Below are positions 8,122 to 15,989 of a DNA stretch of 52,963 nucleotides, piece by piece. How positions within the stretch are numbered: position 1 is the stretch's first letter; every line of letters begins with the position of its first letter. The stretch comes from Acidaminobacter sp. GTDB taxonomy: Bacteria; Bacillota_A; Clostridia; Peptostreptococcales; Acidaminobacteraceae. Below the pieces are notes generated by a model. That model saw nothing but the letters and a program-made list of their open reading frames with translations, did no database searches and was not told the origin of the DNA. The stretch is from positions 1-52,963 of the forward strand of contig WXFH01000015.1 in assembly GCA_009881125.1 (NCBI GenBank). The letters are read 5' to 3'. The position numbers were made by a program, and so were the translations under genes.

Positions 8122-9075
8122 ATGCAGATCAAACGCATGGCCCTTGGCAACAGCGGCATCGAAGTTGGTGAGCTGTGCCTCGGTATTCTTCCTATTGGAC
8201 CGCTGCAGAAAAACGTACCCGTGGAAGAGGCGTCCGAAATCATTGCGGAAGCCCTCCGACAAGGGGTCGACTTCATAGACACAGCTCAAATGTACGGCAC
8301 CTATCCTCACATCAAAAGAGCCCTGGAAAAAGTAGACACGTTGCCGGTGATCGCTTCAAAATCAGGCGCTAGCACTTATGAAGCCATGGAGGCAGCCATA
8401 CACGAGGCCCTGGAAGCCATGGGCGTCAGTAGGATCGACATTTTCCACCTTCATGCGGCTAAGGTCGAGACGGATGTCTTTGAACTCAGAAGCGGGGCAC
8501 TGGAGTGCTTGATAGATTATAAGAAAAAAGGCGTAATCCGCGCGACCGGCATCTCCACCCATAATCCAAAGGTGATCGCCGCAGCGGCTTTAAGAGAGGA
8601 CATTGATGTGGTCTTCGCCCTGATCAACGTCGCTGGTCGAGGCATCTACAACGGCACGCAGGAAGAAATGGAAGATGCCATTGCCCTTTGCCATAGCCAT
8701 GGGAAAGGCGTCTACCTTATGAAAGTCCTCGGCGGCGGCACCCTGTCCGCAGAATATGAAAGAAGCATGGCCTACGCCCGCGGTCTCGGAGATTATCCGG
8801 TCGCCCTGGGCATGATCCGGATGGACGAGGTCAACTACAATCTCAAATTTTTCAAAAATGATCCAACCTATAAGGACGTGCCGCTGGAACTCCAGGAGAA
8901 AAAAATCTTTGTCTTCAAACTTGTCTGCAAAGCCTGCGGCACCTGTTTTGACGCCTGCCACAGCGACGCGATTTCCTTCGAGGAAGACGGCAAGGCCTGG
9001 ATTGATCCCGAAAAATGTATCCAGTGCGGTTACTGCATCTCAGCCTGCCCGCATTTCGCAATCCGAATGATGTAA
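8122..9075 (+). CDS. Aldo/keto reductase fused to a 4Fe-4S ferredoxin domain
   Basis: The first ~255 residues form an aldo/keto reductase barrel with the usual tetrad: Asp and Tyr in DFIDTAQMYGTY, Lys in VIASKSG, His in IDIFHLHAA. The last ~60 residues are a two-cluster ferredoxin domain. One motif is CKACGTCFDACHS, in which the usual Pro after the fourth Cys is His; the other is CIQCGYCISACPH. Such fusions are common in anaerobes and may pass electrons between NAD(P)H or ferredoxin and the barrel. The start ATG has GAGGAGG upstream. The gene sits between the aldolase and a membrane-anchored hydrolase, only 18 bases from the latter. Confidence 0.9.
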   Translation: MQIKRMALGNSGIEVGELCLGILPIGPLQKNVPVEEASEIIAEALRQGVDFIDTAQMYGTYPHIKRALEKVDTLPVIASKSGASTYEAMEAAIHEALEAMGVSRIDIFHLHAAKVETDVFELRSGALECLIDYKKKGVIRATGISTHNPKVIAAAALREDIDVVFALINVAGRGIYNGTQEEMEDAIALCHSHGKGVYLMKVLGGGTLSAEYERSMAYARGLGDYPVALGMIRMDEVNYNLKFFKNDPTYKDVPLELQEKKIFVFKLVCKACGTCFDACHSDAISFEEDGKAWIDPEKCIQCGYCISACPHFAIRMM

Positions 9076-9093
9076 TCTGAAAGGGAGGATCCT

Positions 9094-10083
9094 ATGGGAC
9101 GCGCACGAACCGGCAGACGTTTATTATTGGTCCTGGCGGCGCTGCTCGCGGTCGCGGTGGCTGCGGCAGGCCTTTACCTTTCGGGAAGCTCACAGCCAAC
9201 ACCGGAAGCCCTTGGGATCAACGCGGGCTACGAAAATCAAAAGCAGTCTGCCGATGGTTACGTCCACTGGCAGCCCGTCGAACCGACAGGTGTTGGTCTG
9301 ATCTTCTACCAGGGCGGCAAGGTACAGGCGGAGGCTTACGGCCCTTTGATTCTGCCCCTGCTGGATCATGGCATAAGCCTGTTTTTGCCCGACATGCCAT
9401 TCAATCTGGCGGTCTTTAACCCGGATGCAGCCCTTAAGATCATAAATGAGCATCCAGAAATCACCACTTGGTGGCTTGCGGGTCATTCTCTGGGTGGCGC
9501 TATGGCGGCAGACTTTGTCTATGAACATCCGGATCTGATTTCTGCGCTGATCTTAATGGCGGCTTATCCTCAAGACAGCAAGCCGTTAAATGATTACGGC
9601 GGTGAGGTGCTCGCTTTCTTCGCAACCAGAGACGGACTGGTAAATAGTAATGAAATTTCAAAGTGGCAAGCACTGATGCCTGCGCATTCAAAAGTGATCA
9701 TGGTAACGGGCGGGAATCATGCCCAATTTGGAAGTTATGGTCCTCAGAAGGATGACTTGACGGCTGAGATTTCCGGTGAAGCTCAACAGCAGTTTGTAAG
9801 AGAGGCTTTGCTGTCAGTGCTGGAATCTGAAACGACCCTTGAGTTTGAAGGCATTATTGAATCCGTTGAAGGGAACCGGCTTTTGATTGAAACCATAGAC
9901 TATGATCTCTTTGACACAGCTTGGGTGGATTTTATGCCTGGAGCAAGTATTTTAGACCGACAAGGCAATCCGCTGTCACTTGAAGATTTGAAGCCAGAGA
10001 CCAAAGTTAAAGTGGTGATTATGCCAGCCATCAGGGAAAGTTACCCGGTGCAGGTCAGCGCGACAGAAGTCGAGGTGCAATAG
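9094..10083 (+). CDS. Membrane-anchored alpha/beta hydrolase with an extra C-terminal domain
   Basis: A 329-residue protein. Residues ~8-30 form a hydrophobic signal anchor (LLLVLAALLAVAVAAAG). Residues ~55-245 form an alpha/beta hydrolase of the dienelactone-hydrolase-like type, with GLIFYQGG, nucleophile elbow AGHSLGGAMA, Asp in FATRDGLV and His in TGGNHAQFGSYG, so the triad is complete. A further ~75 residues (EFEGIIESVEGNRLLIET onward) look like a small beta-rich, OB-like domain not needed for the fold. The active site should face outside the membrane. It follows the aldo/keto reductase gene by 18 bases with GGGAGG before its ATG. Substrate unknown. Confidence 0.82.
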   Translation: MGRARTGRRLLLVLAALLAVAVAAAGLYLSGSSQPTPEALGINAGYENQKQSADGYVHWQPVEPTGVGLIFYQGGKVQAEAYGPLILPLLDHGISLFLPDMPFNLAVFNPDAALKIINEHPEITTWWLAGHSLGGAMAADFVYEHPDLISALILMAAYPQDSKPLNDYGGEVLAFFATRDGLVNSNEISKWQALMPAHSKVIMVTGGNHAQFGSYGPQKDDLTAEISGEAQQQFVREALLSVLESETTLEFEGIIESVEGNRLLIETIDYDLFDTAWVDFMPGASILDRQGNPLSLEDLKPETKVKVVIMPAIRESYPVQVSATEVEVQ

Positions 10084-10263
10084 CGAATTACCATCCCTCC
10101 TGTCGGTGAGGCTGAAGAAGATATTCGCAATCATATTTCATGATTCCAAAGGTTGCAGGTATTGATTTGACAAAAATCATAGGTTGACACGAATTGTTAA
10201 TAAGTGGTAAAAAACAGGGGATATCGTGCTTGAATTATTAAATATCAACGTCGCAAAAAGATA

Positions 10264-10292
10264 TTCATGGTCTACCTTGTTCATGCTATACT
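10264..10292 (+). promoter_or_regulatory. Candidate sigma-A promoter for fliM-fliN
   Basis: TTCATG and TATACT with a 17-base spacer, ending 48 bases before the fliM start, in the 257-base gap after the hydrolase gene. A second TTGACA-like box lies near 10184 without a good partner. The rest of this gap shows nothing I can name. Confidence 0.45.
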
Positions 10293-10340
10293 AAAATGGT
10301 CGGCACAGAGAAACTAAGCAAGTTTGGATGAGGTGGAAAA

Positions 10341-11330
10341 TTGGCGGAGTTATTGACCCAAAAAGATATCGATGTTCTGCTCAAAGCCATCCAAACGGGT
10401 GGTATGAAAAACGAAGCTGATGTTTCAGCGGATGAATCGAAATACAAAACTTATGATTTTAAGCGACCAAATAAATTTTCCAAGGATCATATGTCAACGC
10501 TGCAAATGATTTACGAGGAGTACGCGAGAGTTTCCGCAAGCTACTTGTCAGGCCAGCTTAGAACCTCGGTATCTCTAATTTTTGAAAGCATCGAACAGCG
10601 GACATATGAAGAGTACTTGAAATCATTGTGGAGTCCAACGGTATTGACCACCTTAAATTTAAAGAGTTGTCCCGGAAAAATTTTTATGGAACTTAACCCT
10701 ATGTTTGCTTATCAAGTGGTGGATTTGTTGTGTGGTGGAATGGCAAAGATTATGGAAAAAAATGTTGGCTTGACAGACATTGAGCTTTGCGTCGTGCATG
10801 AAGTGGTTGAAACGTTGACACGCACTATGAAGACTTCTTGGGATGAAGTGGTCAGCATCAATCCTGAAATTGAGGCGATCGACAAACTGCCTTCTTTGGA
10901 ACAAACCATTGCGCCAAATGAATCAGTGGCTATAATTTCAATAAAAACATTAATTGCCGGTAAAAACGGGAAAATCAACCTCTGCATTCCTTTCATTTCA
11001 ATTGAGTCGGTGGTTCATAAATTAAGCGTTCACAGCTGGTTTCAACATGATATTATTGCAGATGATGATGCCCATGCTGCGCAAATACAAACTAATTTAC
11101 AGGATGCCCATGTGGAAGTGGTGGCTGAACTGGGAAAAGCAAGGCTTTATATTAAGGATTTTGTAAATCTAAGTGTTGGGGATGTTGTTATACTTGATAA
11201 TAGAATTGATGAACCCCTTTCTGTTTATGTGGAAGATCGCCTGAAGTTCAAGGGTTATCTTGGATTGCGAAAACAAAAAATCGCTGTTAAAATATCGCAG
11301 ATTAGAGAAAGGCGGCTTGAACATGAATGA
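10341..11330 (+). CDS. fliM: Flagellar motor switch protein FliM
   Basis: FliM is the middle layer of the C-ring and binds phosphorylated CheY to reverse rotation. The N terminus carries the CheY-binding peptide LTQKDIDVLLKAIQ, then a CheC-like middle domain and a C-terminal SpoA domain (DFVNLSVGDVVILDNRIDEP, then VEDRLKFKGYLGLRKQKIAV). Length of 329 residues is normal. The start is a TTG preceded by GAGGTGG. It overlaps fliN by 8 bases. In Bacillus and most Clostridia fliM lies between fliL and fliY inside the large operon; here it leads a separate unit upstream of the late genes. Confidence 0.93.
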   Translation: MAELLTQKDIDVLLKAIQTGGMKNEADVSADESKYKTYDFKRPNKFSKDHMSTLQMIYEEYARVSASYLSGQLRTSVSLIFESIEQRTYEEYLKSLWSPTVLTTLNLKSCPGKIFMELNPMFAYQVVDLLCGGMAKIMEKNVGLTDIELCVVHEVVETLTRTMKTSWDEVVSINPEIEAIDKLPSLEQTIAPNESVAIISIKTLIAGKNGKINLCIPFISIESVVHKLSVHSWFQHDIIADDDAHAAQIQTNLQDAHVEVVAELGKARLYIKDFVNLSVGDVVILDNRIDEPLSVYVEDRLKFKGYLGLRKQKIAVKISQIRERRLEHE

Positions 11331-11811
11331 GAGGATACTGACCCAAGAGGAAATCACCATGTTGCTTGAAAAAAAGGATTATCACGAAACCGATTCCAGC
11401 GGATTTCAAGAGCAACAGACCCGGGTGGAGGATGCTTCAGCTTCTGACAGCAACTTGGGTGTTGGTCAATCTTCAAAAACAGAAGATGCATCGCCTTGGA
11501 TCCGAAAACCTATTTACGAATCCTTTGAACCGGGCATAATAGAAAACAGCCTATCCAATATCGATTTAATAATGGATGTGTCCCTGGAGGTATCGGTTGT
11601 CTTGGGGAAGACGAAAAAGACCATTCAGGAGATTTTATCATTAAGCCGCGGATCCATTGTGGAACTTGATAAATTTGCTGAAGAGCCTCTTCACGTTTAT
11701 GTTAATGACAAACTGATTGCGCGTGGTGAAGTGGTTGTGATTAATGAAAATTTTGGTATACGGATCACAAATATTTTGGATGTTCAGAAACGTGTAGAAA
11801 ATTTTAAATAA
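11323..11811 (+). CDS. fliN: Flagellar motor switch protein FliN (with FliM-like N-terminal peptide)
   Basis: A 162-residue FliN with one C-terminal SpoA domain (MDVSLEVSVVLGKTKKTIQEI to FGIRITNILD) that assembles at the bottom of the C-ring. It lacks the CheC-type phosphatase domain of the longer Firmicute FliY. Its N terminus, ILTQEEITMLLEKK, repeats the CheY-binding motif of FliM (LTQKDIDVLLKA), as in FliY; it is followed by a ~50-residue polar linker. The ATG at 11323 follows AAAGGCGG and overlaps the end of fliM. The open frame extends further upstream, but this start is the best placed. A strong terminator follows. Confidence 0.9.
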   Translation: MNERILTQEEITMLLEKKDYHETDSSGFQEQQTRVEDASASDSNLGVGQSSKTEDASPWIRKPIYESFEPGIIENSLSNIDLIMDVSLEVSVVLGKTKKTIQEILSLSRGSIVELDKFAEEPLHVYVNDKLIARGEVVVINENFGIRITNILDVQKRVENFK

Positions 11812-11826
11812 TACAAAGATCTATCA

Positions 11827-11857
11827 AACCTTTTTCAATTTTGAAAGAGGTTTTTTT
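11827..11857 (+). terminator. Rho-independent terminator after fliM-fliN
   Basis: An 11-base stem AACCTTTTTCA / TGAAAGAGGTT (one G-U pair) around a 4-base loop, running into seven Ts. It separates the fliM-fliN unit from the sigma-D-controlled late genes. Confidence 0.85.
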
Positions 11858-11896
11858 GTGCAATCCGTGTTTTGAAGAAATAAAAATGAAAAGCAC

Positions 11897-11923
11897 TTAA
11901 CAAAAGAAAAAACTCGACGATAA
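11897..11923 (+). promoter_or_regulatory. Sigma-D (FliA-type) promoter before flgM
   Basis: TTAA, 15 bases, GACGATAA. This fits the flagellar sigma-D consensus TAAA-N15-GCCGATAA with the right spacing, and lies about 47 bases before the flgM start, directly after a terminator. A second site with the same spacing precedes flagellin (15866-15892). It should make flgM-flgN-flgK-flgL-fliW-csrA a late operon. Confidence 0.75.
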
Positions 11924-11969
11924 TAGATAACAGCAAAACTTTGCTCGTGCTCTATAAGGAGGGATTCCT

Positions 11970-12266
11970 ATGAAAATAACTACACCTAATGTGCATCTGG
12001 CTTATAAGACTTTAAGTAAATCAGAATCGAAAATCGCTTCAAAACCGGAAAGTTCGACTCTGCAAGGCAAAGACGGATTAGAACTTTCTGGTGCCGCCAA
12101 GGCCCTCACTGCATTGATAAAAGACGGTGCTGATGTTGAAGAAATCTCAGTGCGTGCCCTTGAAATCAAAGATATGTTGAGTTCGGGTACGTATGATTTT
12201 TCAGTAGACCGTCTTGCGGGTCGGTTGGCGGATATAATTCTTCAGGAAAGGTCATTGAAAGAATGA
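11970..12266 (+). CDS. flgM: Anti-sigma factor FlgM
   Basis: A 98-residue FlgM, which binds sigma-D (fliA gene at 39878) and holds late flagellar genes off until the hook is complete and FlgM is exported. The N-terminal half is polar and probably disordered; the C-terminal half (about 45-98: SVRALEIKDMLSSGTYDFSV, then RLAGRLADIILQE) is the amphipathic helical sigma-binding part. The start follows AAGGAGG. The stop overlaps the flgN start (ATGA), and the operon has its own sigma-D-type promoter, which gives a feedback loop. Confidence 0.88.
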   Translation: MKITTPNVHLAYKTLSKSESKIASKPESSTLQGKDGLELSGAAKALTALIKDGADVEEISVRALEIKDMLSSGTYDFSVDRLAGRLADIILQERSLKE

Positions 12267-12667
12267 ATAATTTCGAGATGCAGCTCGTTGAACGCCTTCA
12301 AGGACTTTTGAACGTGATGGAACAAGAAAAAGACTGTATGACTCAATTGGATTATGAACGGTTAGACCCTTTGGTAGAAAAAAAAACACGCCTGACCATA
12401 GCATTGAATCAGTTAATGGTGGATTCAAATCAAATGTCAACTTTGGACAAAGAAGTAAAAAAAGAGTTAAGGACGTATGCGGAACAGATTCGTATTTTGC
12501 AGGAAACCAACGGGTTGCTCGCCCGCCAGTCTATAGCTTATTTAGCGGCTCTGAGGGAAGCCCTGCTTCCAATAAGAAACAATGATGTGCCGGCGACTTA
12601 TGCCGAATCAGGCGAAAAGCGTCAGACGTTGAGCGACCAGCCAGGCTGGTTGGATAAATCCATTTAA
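12263..12667 (+). CDS. flgN: Flagellar chaperone FlgN
   Basis: A 134-residue, mostly helical protein with heptad-like spacing, in the position of FlgN between flgM and flgK. FlgN binds the C termini of the hook-filament junction proteins FlgK and FlgL (both encoded next) and escorts them to the export gate. Translation is coupled to flgM through a 4-base overlap. The call rests on size, helical character and gene order more than on a sharp motif. Confidence 0.82.
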   Translation: MNNFEMQLVERLQGLLNVMEQEKDCMTQLDYERLDPLVEKKTRLTIALNQLMVDSNQMSTLDKEVKKELRTYAEQIRILQETNGLLARQSIAYLAALREALLPIRNNDVPATYAESGEKRQTLSDQPGWLDKSI

Positions 12668-12705
12668 GTTGCAAGATTCACAACCGCCAGAAAAGGGGCT
12701 TGATC

Positions 12706-14265
12706 ATGTCAGGAATATACAGCACCATGAATATTGCCAATAGTGGCATGCGCGCCATGCAGGAATCTGTCAACACGGCCTCTAATAATATTGCCAATGC
12801 ACAGACTGAGGGCTACGCCAGAAAACGTGTTAATCTGGTGACCAATGTGCCCCAGCAGATTCCCGGTATAGGAGAGATCAGTACCGGCGTCAGAACTGAG
12901 GGTGTTATGCGGATTCGTGATGCCTTTATTGATACACAGGTAAGACTGGAAACCAGCCGATACGAAACTTTTGCCTCTCAGAATGAGGTCAACGACCAGT
13001 TGGAAATCATTTTCTCAGAGCCATCCAGTACTGGCATCAGCGCCGCCATGAGAGACACCTGGAACGCATGGCAGGAACTGAGCAAGACCCCGGAGAGTAC
13101 TACTTCCAGAACGTTAGTACTGGAACAGTCTGTGACGTTGGCGGATCGATTCAACCATACTGCCTCTCAGCTTAAGGGGCTGGAATCTGATATTCTAAAC
13201 CAGATTTCACAGAATGTTTTTGAAGTCAATACCAGACTGGAGCAGTTGAAAGCCGTTGACGAGCAAATTATGGAATCCGTCAACAGAGGCATCGCGCCAA
13301 ATGACTTGATGGACCAACGGGATTTAATGCTGGATCAACTCTCAGGGTTTGTGACGTTTGAGGTACAGGAAAACCAGGATGGTGGGATTTCCTTAAAAAC
13401 AAATGGTATAGAATTGATTCGCAGACCTGCCAATGACGTTTTCAGTGTAGTGCAGTCTACAGAAATGATCCCTGCCGATGGTGACGAGCCGGCCTATGTC
13501 TCTGTAATTCTGGCAGCCGGCGGAAGCTCGAACGAACTTCGAACTTTAATGATTCCAGCATCTGAATATGAGGGTGCTGAATGGAAAGTGGGATCAGCGG
13601 TTGTCACATCAAGGGAAACACAAGGTGATTTTTTGGAGTATCGTCCTGTCGAATTCAGCATCGGACGCATCCAAGGCCTTCAAAGCATGTTGGATGAGAC
13701 GGCGGGTTACGCCCGTCAGCTTGATGAAGTGGCATCCGGATTAGCGGGTCTGGTCAATCAGGTCTACGGAGAGGATTCCGGCACTGAATTCTTTACTGCA
13801 GGTGATGACAGCGGAGTGATTCGCGCAGATAATATCAGGGTTAACCAAGAACTGAGAGATGATCCCTGGAGCCTTCAAGCCGGAAAGGATTTGGACGGGC
13901 CTGCGGGGGATGGATCCAGAGCGCTGGCCGTTGCGGCCCTGCGCAACGTGGGATTAAACACAGAACTCAGTACCTATGACCCGGAAACGATGAGCTTCAC
14001 GGCATCAAACGGAGAGTCCGCAGACGGCAGATACCGTGCTTTGGTTACACAACTGGGCGTTTCTTCCAACTACAGCAGAAGCATGCAAGACAATGAAACA
14101 GCGCTTTTAAATCAGCTCCATCAACGCCGGGAATCGGTTATGGGGGTATCTATAGATGAAGAAATCGCAGCGCTGATCAAGTTTCAAAATGGCTATCAGG
14201 CCAATGCCCGTGTCATGAGTACGCTGGTTACCATGCTGGATACCCTGATCAACATGGGAAGATAG
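12706..14265 (+). CDS. flgK: Flagellar hook-associated protein 1, FlgK
   Basis: A 519-residue FlgK, the first hook-filament junction protein. The N terminus has the rod/hook-family signature (ANSGMRAMQESVNTASNNIA followed by NAQTEGYARKRV) and the C terminus has the matching helix (IDEEIAALIKFQNGYQANAR). Between them lies a beta-rich, variable domain. AAAGGGG stands 7 bases before the ATG at 12706; a TTG at 12700 is the only upstream alternative. Exported through the type III apparatus with FlgN as chaperone. Confidence 0.95.
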   Translation: MSGIYSTMNIANSGMRAMQESVNTASNNIANAQTEGYARKRVNLVTNVPQQIPGIGEISTGVRTEGVMRIRDAFIDTQVRLETSRYETFASQNEVNDQLEIIFSEPSSTGISAAMRDTWNAWQELSKTPESTTSRTLVLEQSVTLADRFNHTASQLKGLESDILNQISQNVFEVNTRLEQLKAVDEQIMESVNRGIAPNDLMDQRDLMLDQLSGFVTFEVQENQDGGISLKTNGIELIRRPANDVFSVVQSTEMIPADGDEPAYVSVILAAGGSSNELRTLMIPASEYEGAEWKVGSAVVTSRETQGDFLEYRPVEFSIGRIQGLQSMLDETAGYARQLDEVASGLAGLVNQVYGEDSGTEFFTAGDDSGVIRADNIRVNQELRDDPWSLQAGKDLDGPAGDGSRALAVAALRNVGLNTELSTYDPETMSFTASNGESADGRYRALVTQLGVSSNYSRSMQDNETALLNQLHQRRESVMGVSIDEEIAALIKFQNGYQANARVMSTLVTMLDTLINMGR

Positions 14266-14279
14266 GGAGGAAAAGAATA

Positions 14280-15194
14280 ATGAGAGTCACTAACCGCATG
14301 ATGGGAGAAGATTTTCTGATTCACCTCCGACGAAATATGAGAAACATGCAAAAGGCCCAGAATCAGCTGGCTTCCGGCAAATTATATTCCAGGCCATCTG
14401 ATCAGCCGGCCATGGTTTCAAAAGCTATGATGCTTGAGTCTGCCGTTGGCAATAATACACAATACCGCCGAAACATGGAGGATGCTTATGGCTGGGTTGA
14501 GACCACAGATGGCGCTTTAGGGCAGATGGGAACCAGCCTGATCAGACTCAGAGAGCTGACTATCGCCGCAGCCAATGGCACCATGGGTGCCTCTGAATTC
14601 AAGGCTATTGAGGCAGAAGTGGGTCAGATCATTGAAGGTCTCGCATCTATTGGGAATACAAATTTTGATGGCCGATATATTTTTGGAGGCATGAAAACCA
14701 CGACCCCGCCTTTTTCGGTGGACCAGACTTCCGGGTTGTTGACATTTAACGGGGATGAAGGTGTTCTTGAGCGAGAAATTCTCACTGGAGTCACCATTAA
14801 GATGAACATCACCGGGAAATCAATAATGGGAAGTGAGGATTCAGCCTCACCTGCCAGCCTTGCAGGTACACTGAACCGACTTGTGACAGGTTTGAAGGAT
14901 CCTGTGTCGCCGGAACGTTCGCACCTAGGCGGCGAGATTCTAAAACAGCTGGATGGGCAAATTGATACCCTCCTCAGTCTCAGAACCAGCAACGGCGCTA
15001 CCTCCAACCGTCTGGAGGCTATGATGGAGCTCAATAGTTCGGAGTCCCTGCGTTTGACGGAGTTGCTCTCCAAAACGGAAGACATTGACTTTGCTGAAAA
15101 GGTCATGGAATTCGCTATGCTTGAAAACACCTATAAGGCATCGCTGTCCACAGGCGCTAAGATCCTTCAACCGACGCTGCTTGACTATCTATAA
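14280..15194 (+). CDS. flgL: Flagellar hook-associated protein 3, FlgL
   Basis: A 304-residue FlgL, the second junction protein, related to flagellin. The N-terminal helices (MRVTNRMMGEDFLIHLRRNM, with NQLASGKLYSRPSDQPA) and the C-terminal helix (EKVMEFAMLENTYKASLSTG) resemble flagellin D0-D1 regions. The start ATG follows GGGAGG and lies 14 bases after the flgK stop. It forms the base on which flagellin polymerises. Length is normal. Confidence 0.93.
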   Translation: MRVTNRMMGEDFLIHLRRNMRNMQKAQNQLASGKLYSRPSDQPAMVSKAMMLESAVGNNTQYRRNMEDAYGWVETTDGALGQMGTSLIRLRELTIAAANGTMGASEFKAIEAEVGQIIEGLASIGNTNFDGRYIFGGMKTTTPPFSVDQTSGLLTFNGDEGVLEREILTGVTIKMNITGKSIMGSEDSASPASLAGTLNRLVTGLKDPVSPERSHLGGEILKQLDGQIDTLLSLRTSNGATSNRLEAMMELNSSESLRLTELLSKTEDIDFAEKVMEFAMLENTYKASLSTGAKILQPTLLDYL

Positions 15195-15215
15195 CCCATA
15201 GGGAGGCATAAAAAC

Positions 15216-15665
15216 ATGCAAGCTCAAATACATTCTGAACCGACCTCCAGATATAATGAAGTTGGCCGGGTAGTGTTTTCTGAGGGACTTCCTGGGTTTG
15301 AGACTCTGAGAAATTTCGAATTGGTTTACATCCCTGAGACCTCTTTTCTTGGCCTGATGTCGCTGGAAGAGGAGCATGTCGGCTTCATTCTAACCAGCCC
15401 CTGGAATTGGATAGAGGACTATGAAATCGATATCCCGGAGTCTGTCTGCCATAGCCTTGAACTGAGCACTGAGGAGGATGTCCAGGTCCTTGCGGTTGTT
15501 ACCCTTCAGAATCCGGTTGAAGCTTCGACCATGAATCTTATCGCCCCTTTAGTCATCAATCTTAAGACACGAAGTGCCAGCCAAGTGGTTTTAAGCCATC
15601 CGGTTTTCACGACCCGGGAGCCTCTGAGACGAGGCGGGGAGGCCAAAGATGCTGGTCTTGACTAG
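15216..15665 (+). CDS. fliW: Flagellar assembly factor FliW
   Basis: A 149-residue FliW, which binds either flagellin or CsrA. When flagellin is used up by export, FliW is released and sequesters CsrA, which frees flagellin mRNA for translation. Recognisable parts are VVFSEGLPGFETLRNFEL near the N terminus and a central VVTLQNPVEASTMNLIAPLVIN. The ATG is preceded by AGGGAGG. The end overlaps the csrA start by 17 bases, so the two are made together. The gene order fliW-csrA-flagellin is the usual Firmicute arrangement. Confidence 0.95.
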   Translation: MQAQIHSEPTSRYNEVGRVVFSEGLPGFETLRNFELVYIPETSFLGLMSLEEEHVGFILTSPWNWIEDYEIDIPESVCHSLELSTEEDVQVLAVVTLQNPVEASTMNLIAPLVINLKTRSASQVVLSHPVFTTREPLRRGGEAKDAGLD

Positions 15666-15855
15666 AAAACTGGACGAGGCATTGATCATTGACGGCAAGA
15701 TTGAGGTTGTAATCCTTGGTGTGGAGGAGGGCAAGGTGCGGATTGGCATTTCCGCGCCACCTGAGGTAAAAGTACACCGGAAGGAAATTTTGGAGGCGGT
15801 ATCACAGGAAAACAAGGCAGCTTTGGAGGCCGCAAGAAAATTTTTAAAAAAATAG
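15649..15855 (+). CDS. csrA: Carbon storage regulator CsrA
   Basis: A 68-residue CsrA, a homodimeric RNA-binding repressor of translation that recognises GGA in hairpin loops. It begins MLVLTRKLDEALIID, carries VKVHRKEI with the RNA-contacting arginine, and ends in the short C-terminal helix. GGGGAGG lies inside the fliW coding sequence before the ATG. Its likely main target is the flagellin leader just downstream; FliW, encoded upstream, is its antagonist. Confidence 0.96.
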   Translation: MLVLTRKLDEALIIDGKIEVVILGVEEGKVRIGISAPPEVKVHRKEILEAVSQENKAALEAARKFLKK

Positions 15856-15865
15856 AAAAAAGGTC

Positions 15866-15892
15866 TTAACGTTTCGCAGGAAACGGCGATAT
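15866..15892 (+). promoter_or_regulatory. Sigma-D (FliA-type) promoter of the flagellin gene
   Basis: TTAA, 15 bases, GGCGATAT. The -10 element differs from GCCGATAT by one base, and spacing is as for B. subtilis sigma-D sites. Transcription should start near 15899, giving a leader of about 90 bases before the flagellin ATG. Confidence 0.8.
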
Positions 15893-15950
15893 AGACATTA
15901 AGGGCGAAGAACTGTAACGGCCGTACAGATCGTAAGTCCGCAAACCCAAC

Positions 15951-15989
15951 GGCATGGATGCCAAATATACCCTTCAGGGAGGAAAAATC
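15951..15989 (+). promoter_or_regulatory. Candidate CsrA-binding sites in the flagellin leader
   Basis: GGCA-TGGA-TGCC (15951-15962) is a hairpin presenting GGA in its tetraloop, the form CsrA prefers. A second GGA-rich site is the Shine-Dalgarno itself (CAGGGAGGAAAA, 15974-15985). B. subtilis hag has the same two-site layout (one upstream, one over the ribosome binding site). A longer hairpin (CTGT-A-ACGG/CCGT-ACAG, 15912-15928) lies upstream in the leader. CsrA and FliW are encoded immediately upstream. Binding is inferred, not shown. Confidence 0.6.
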
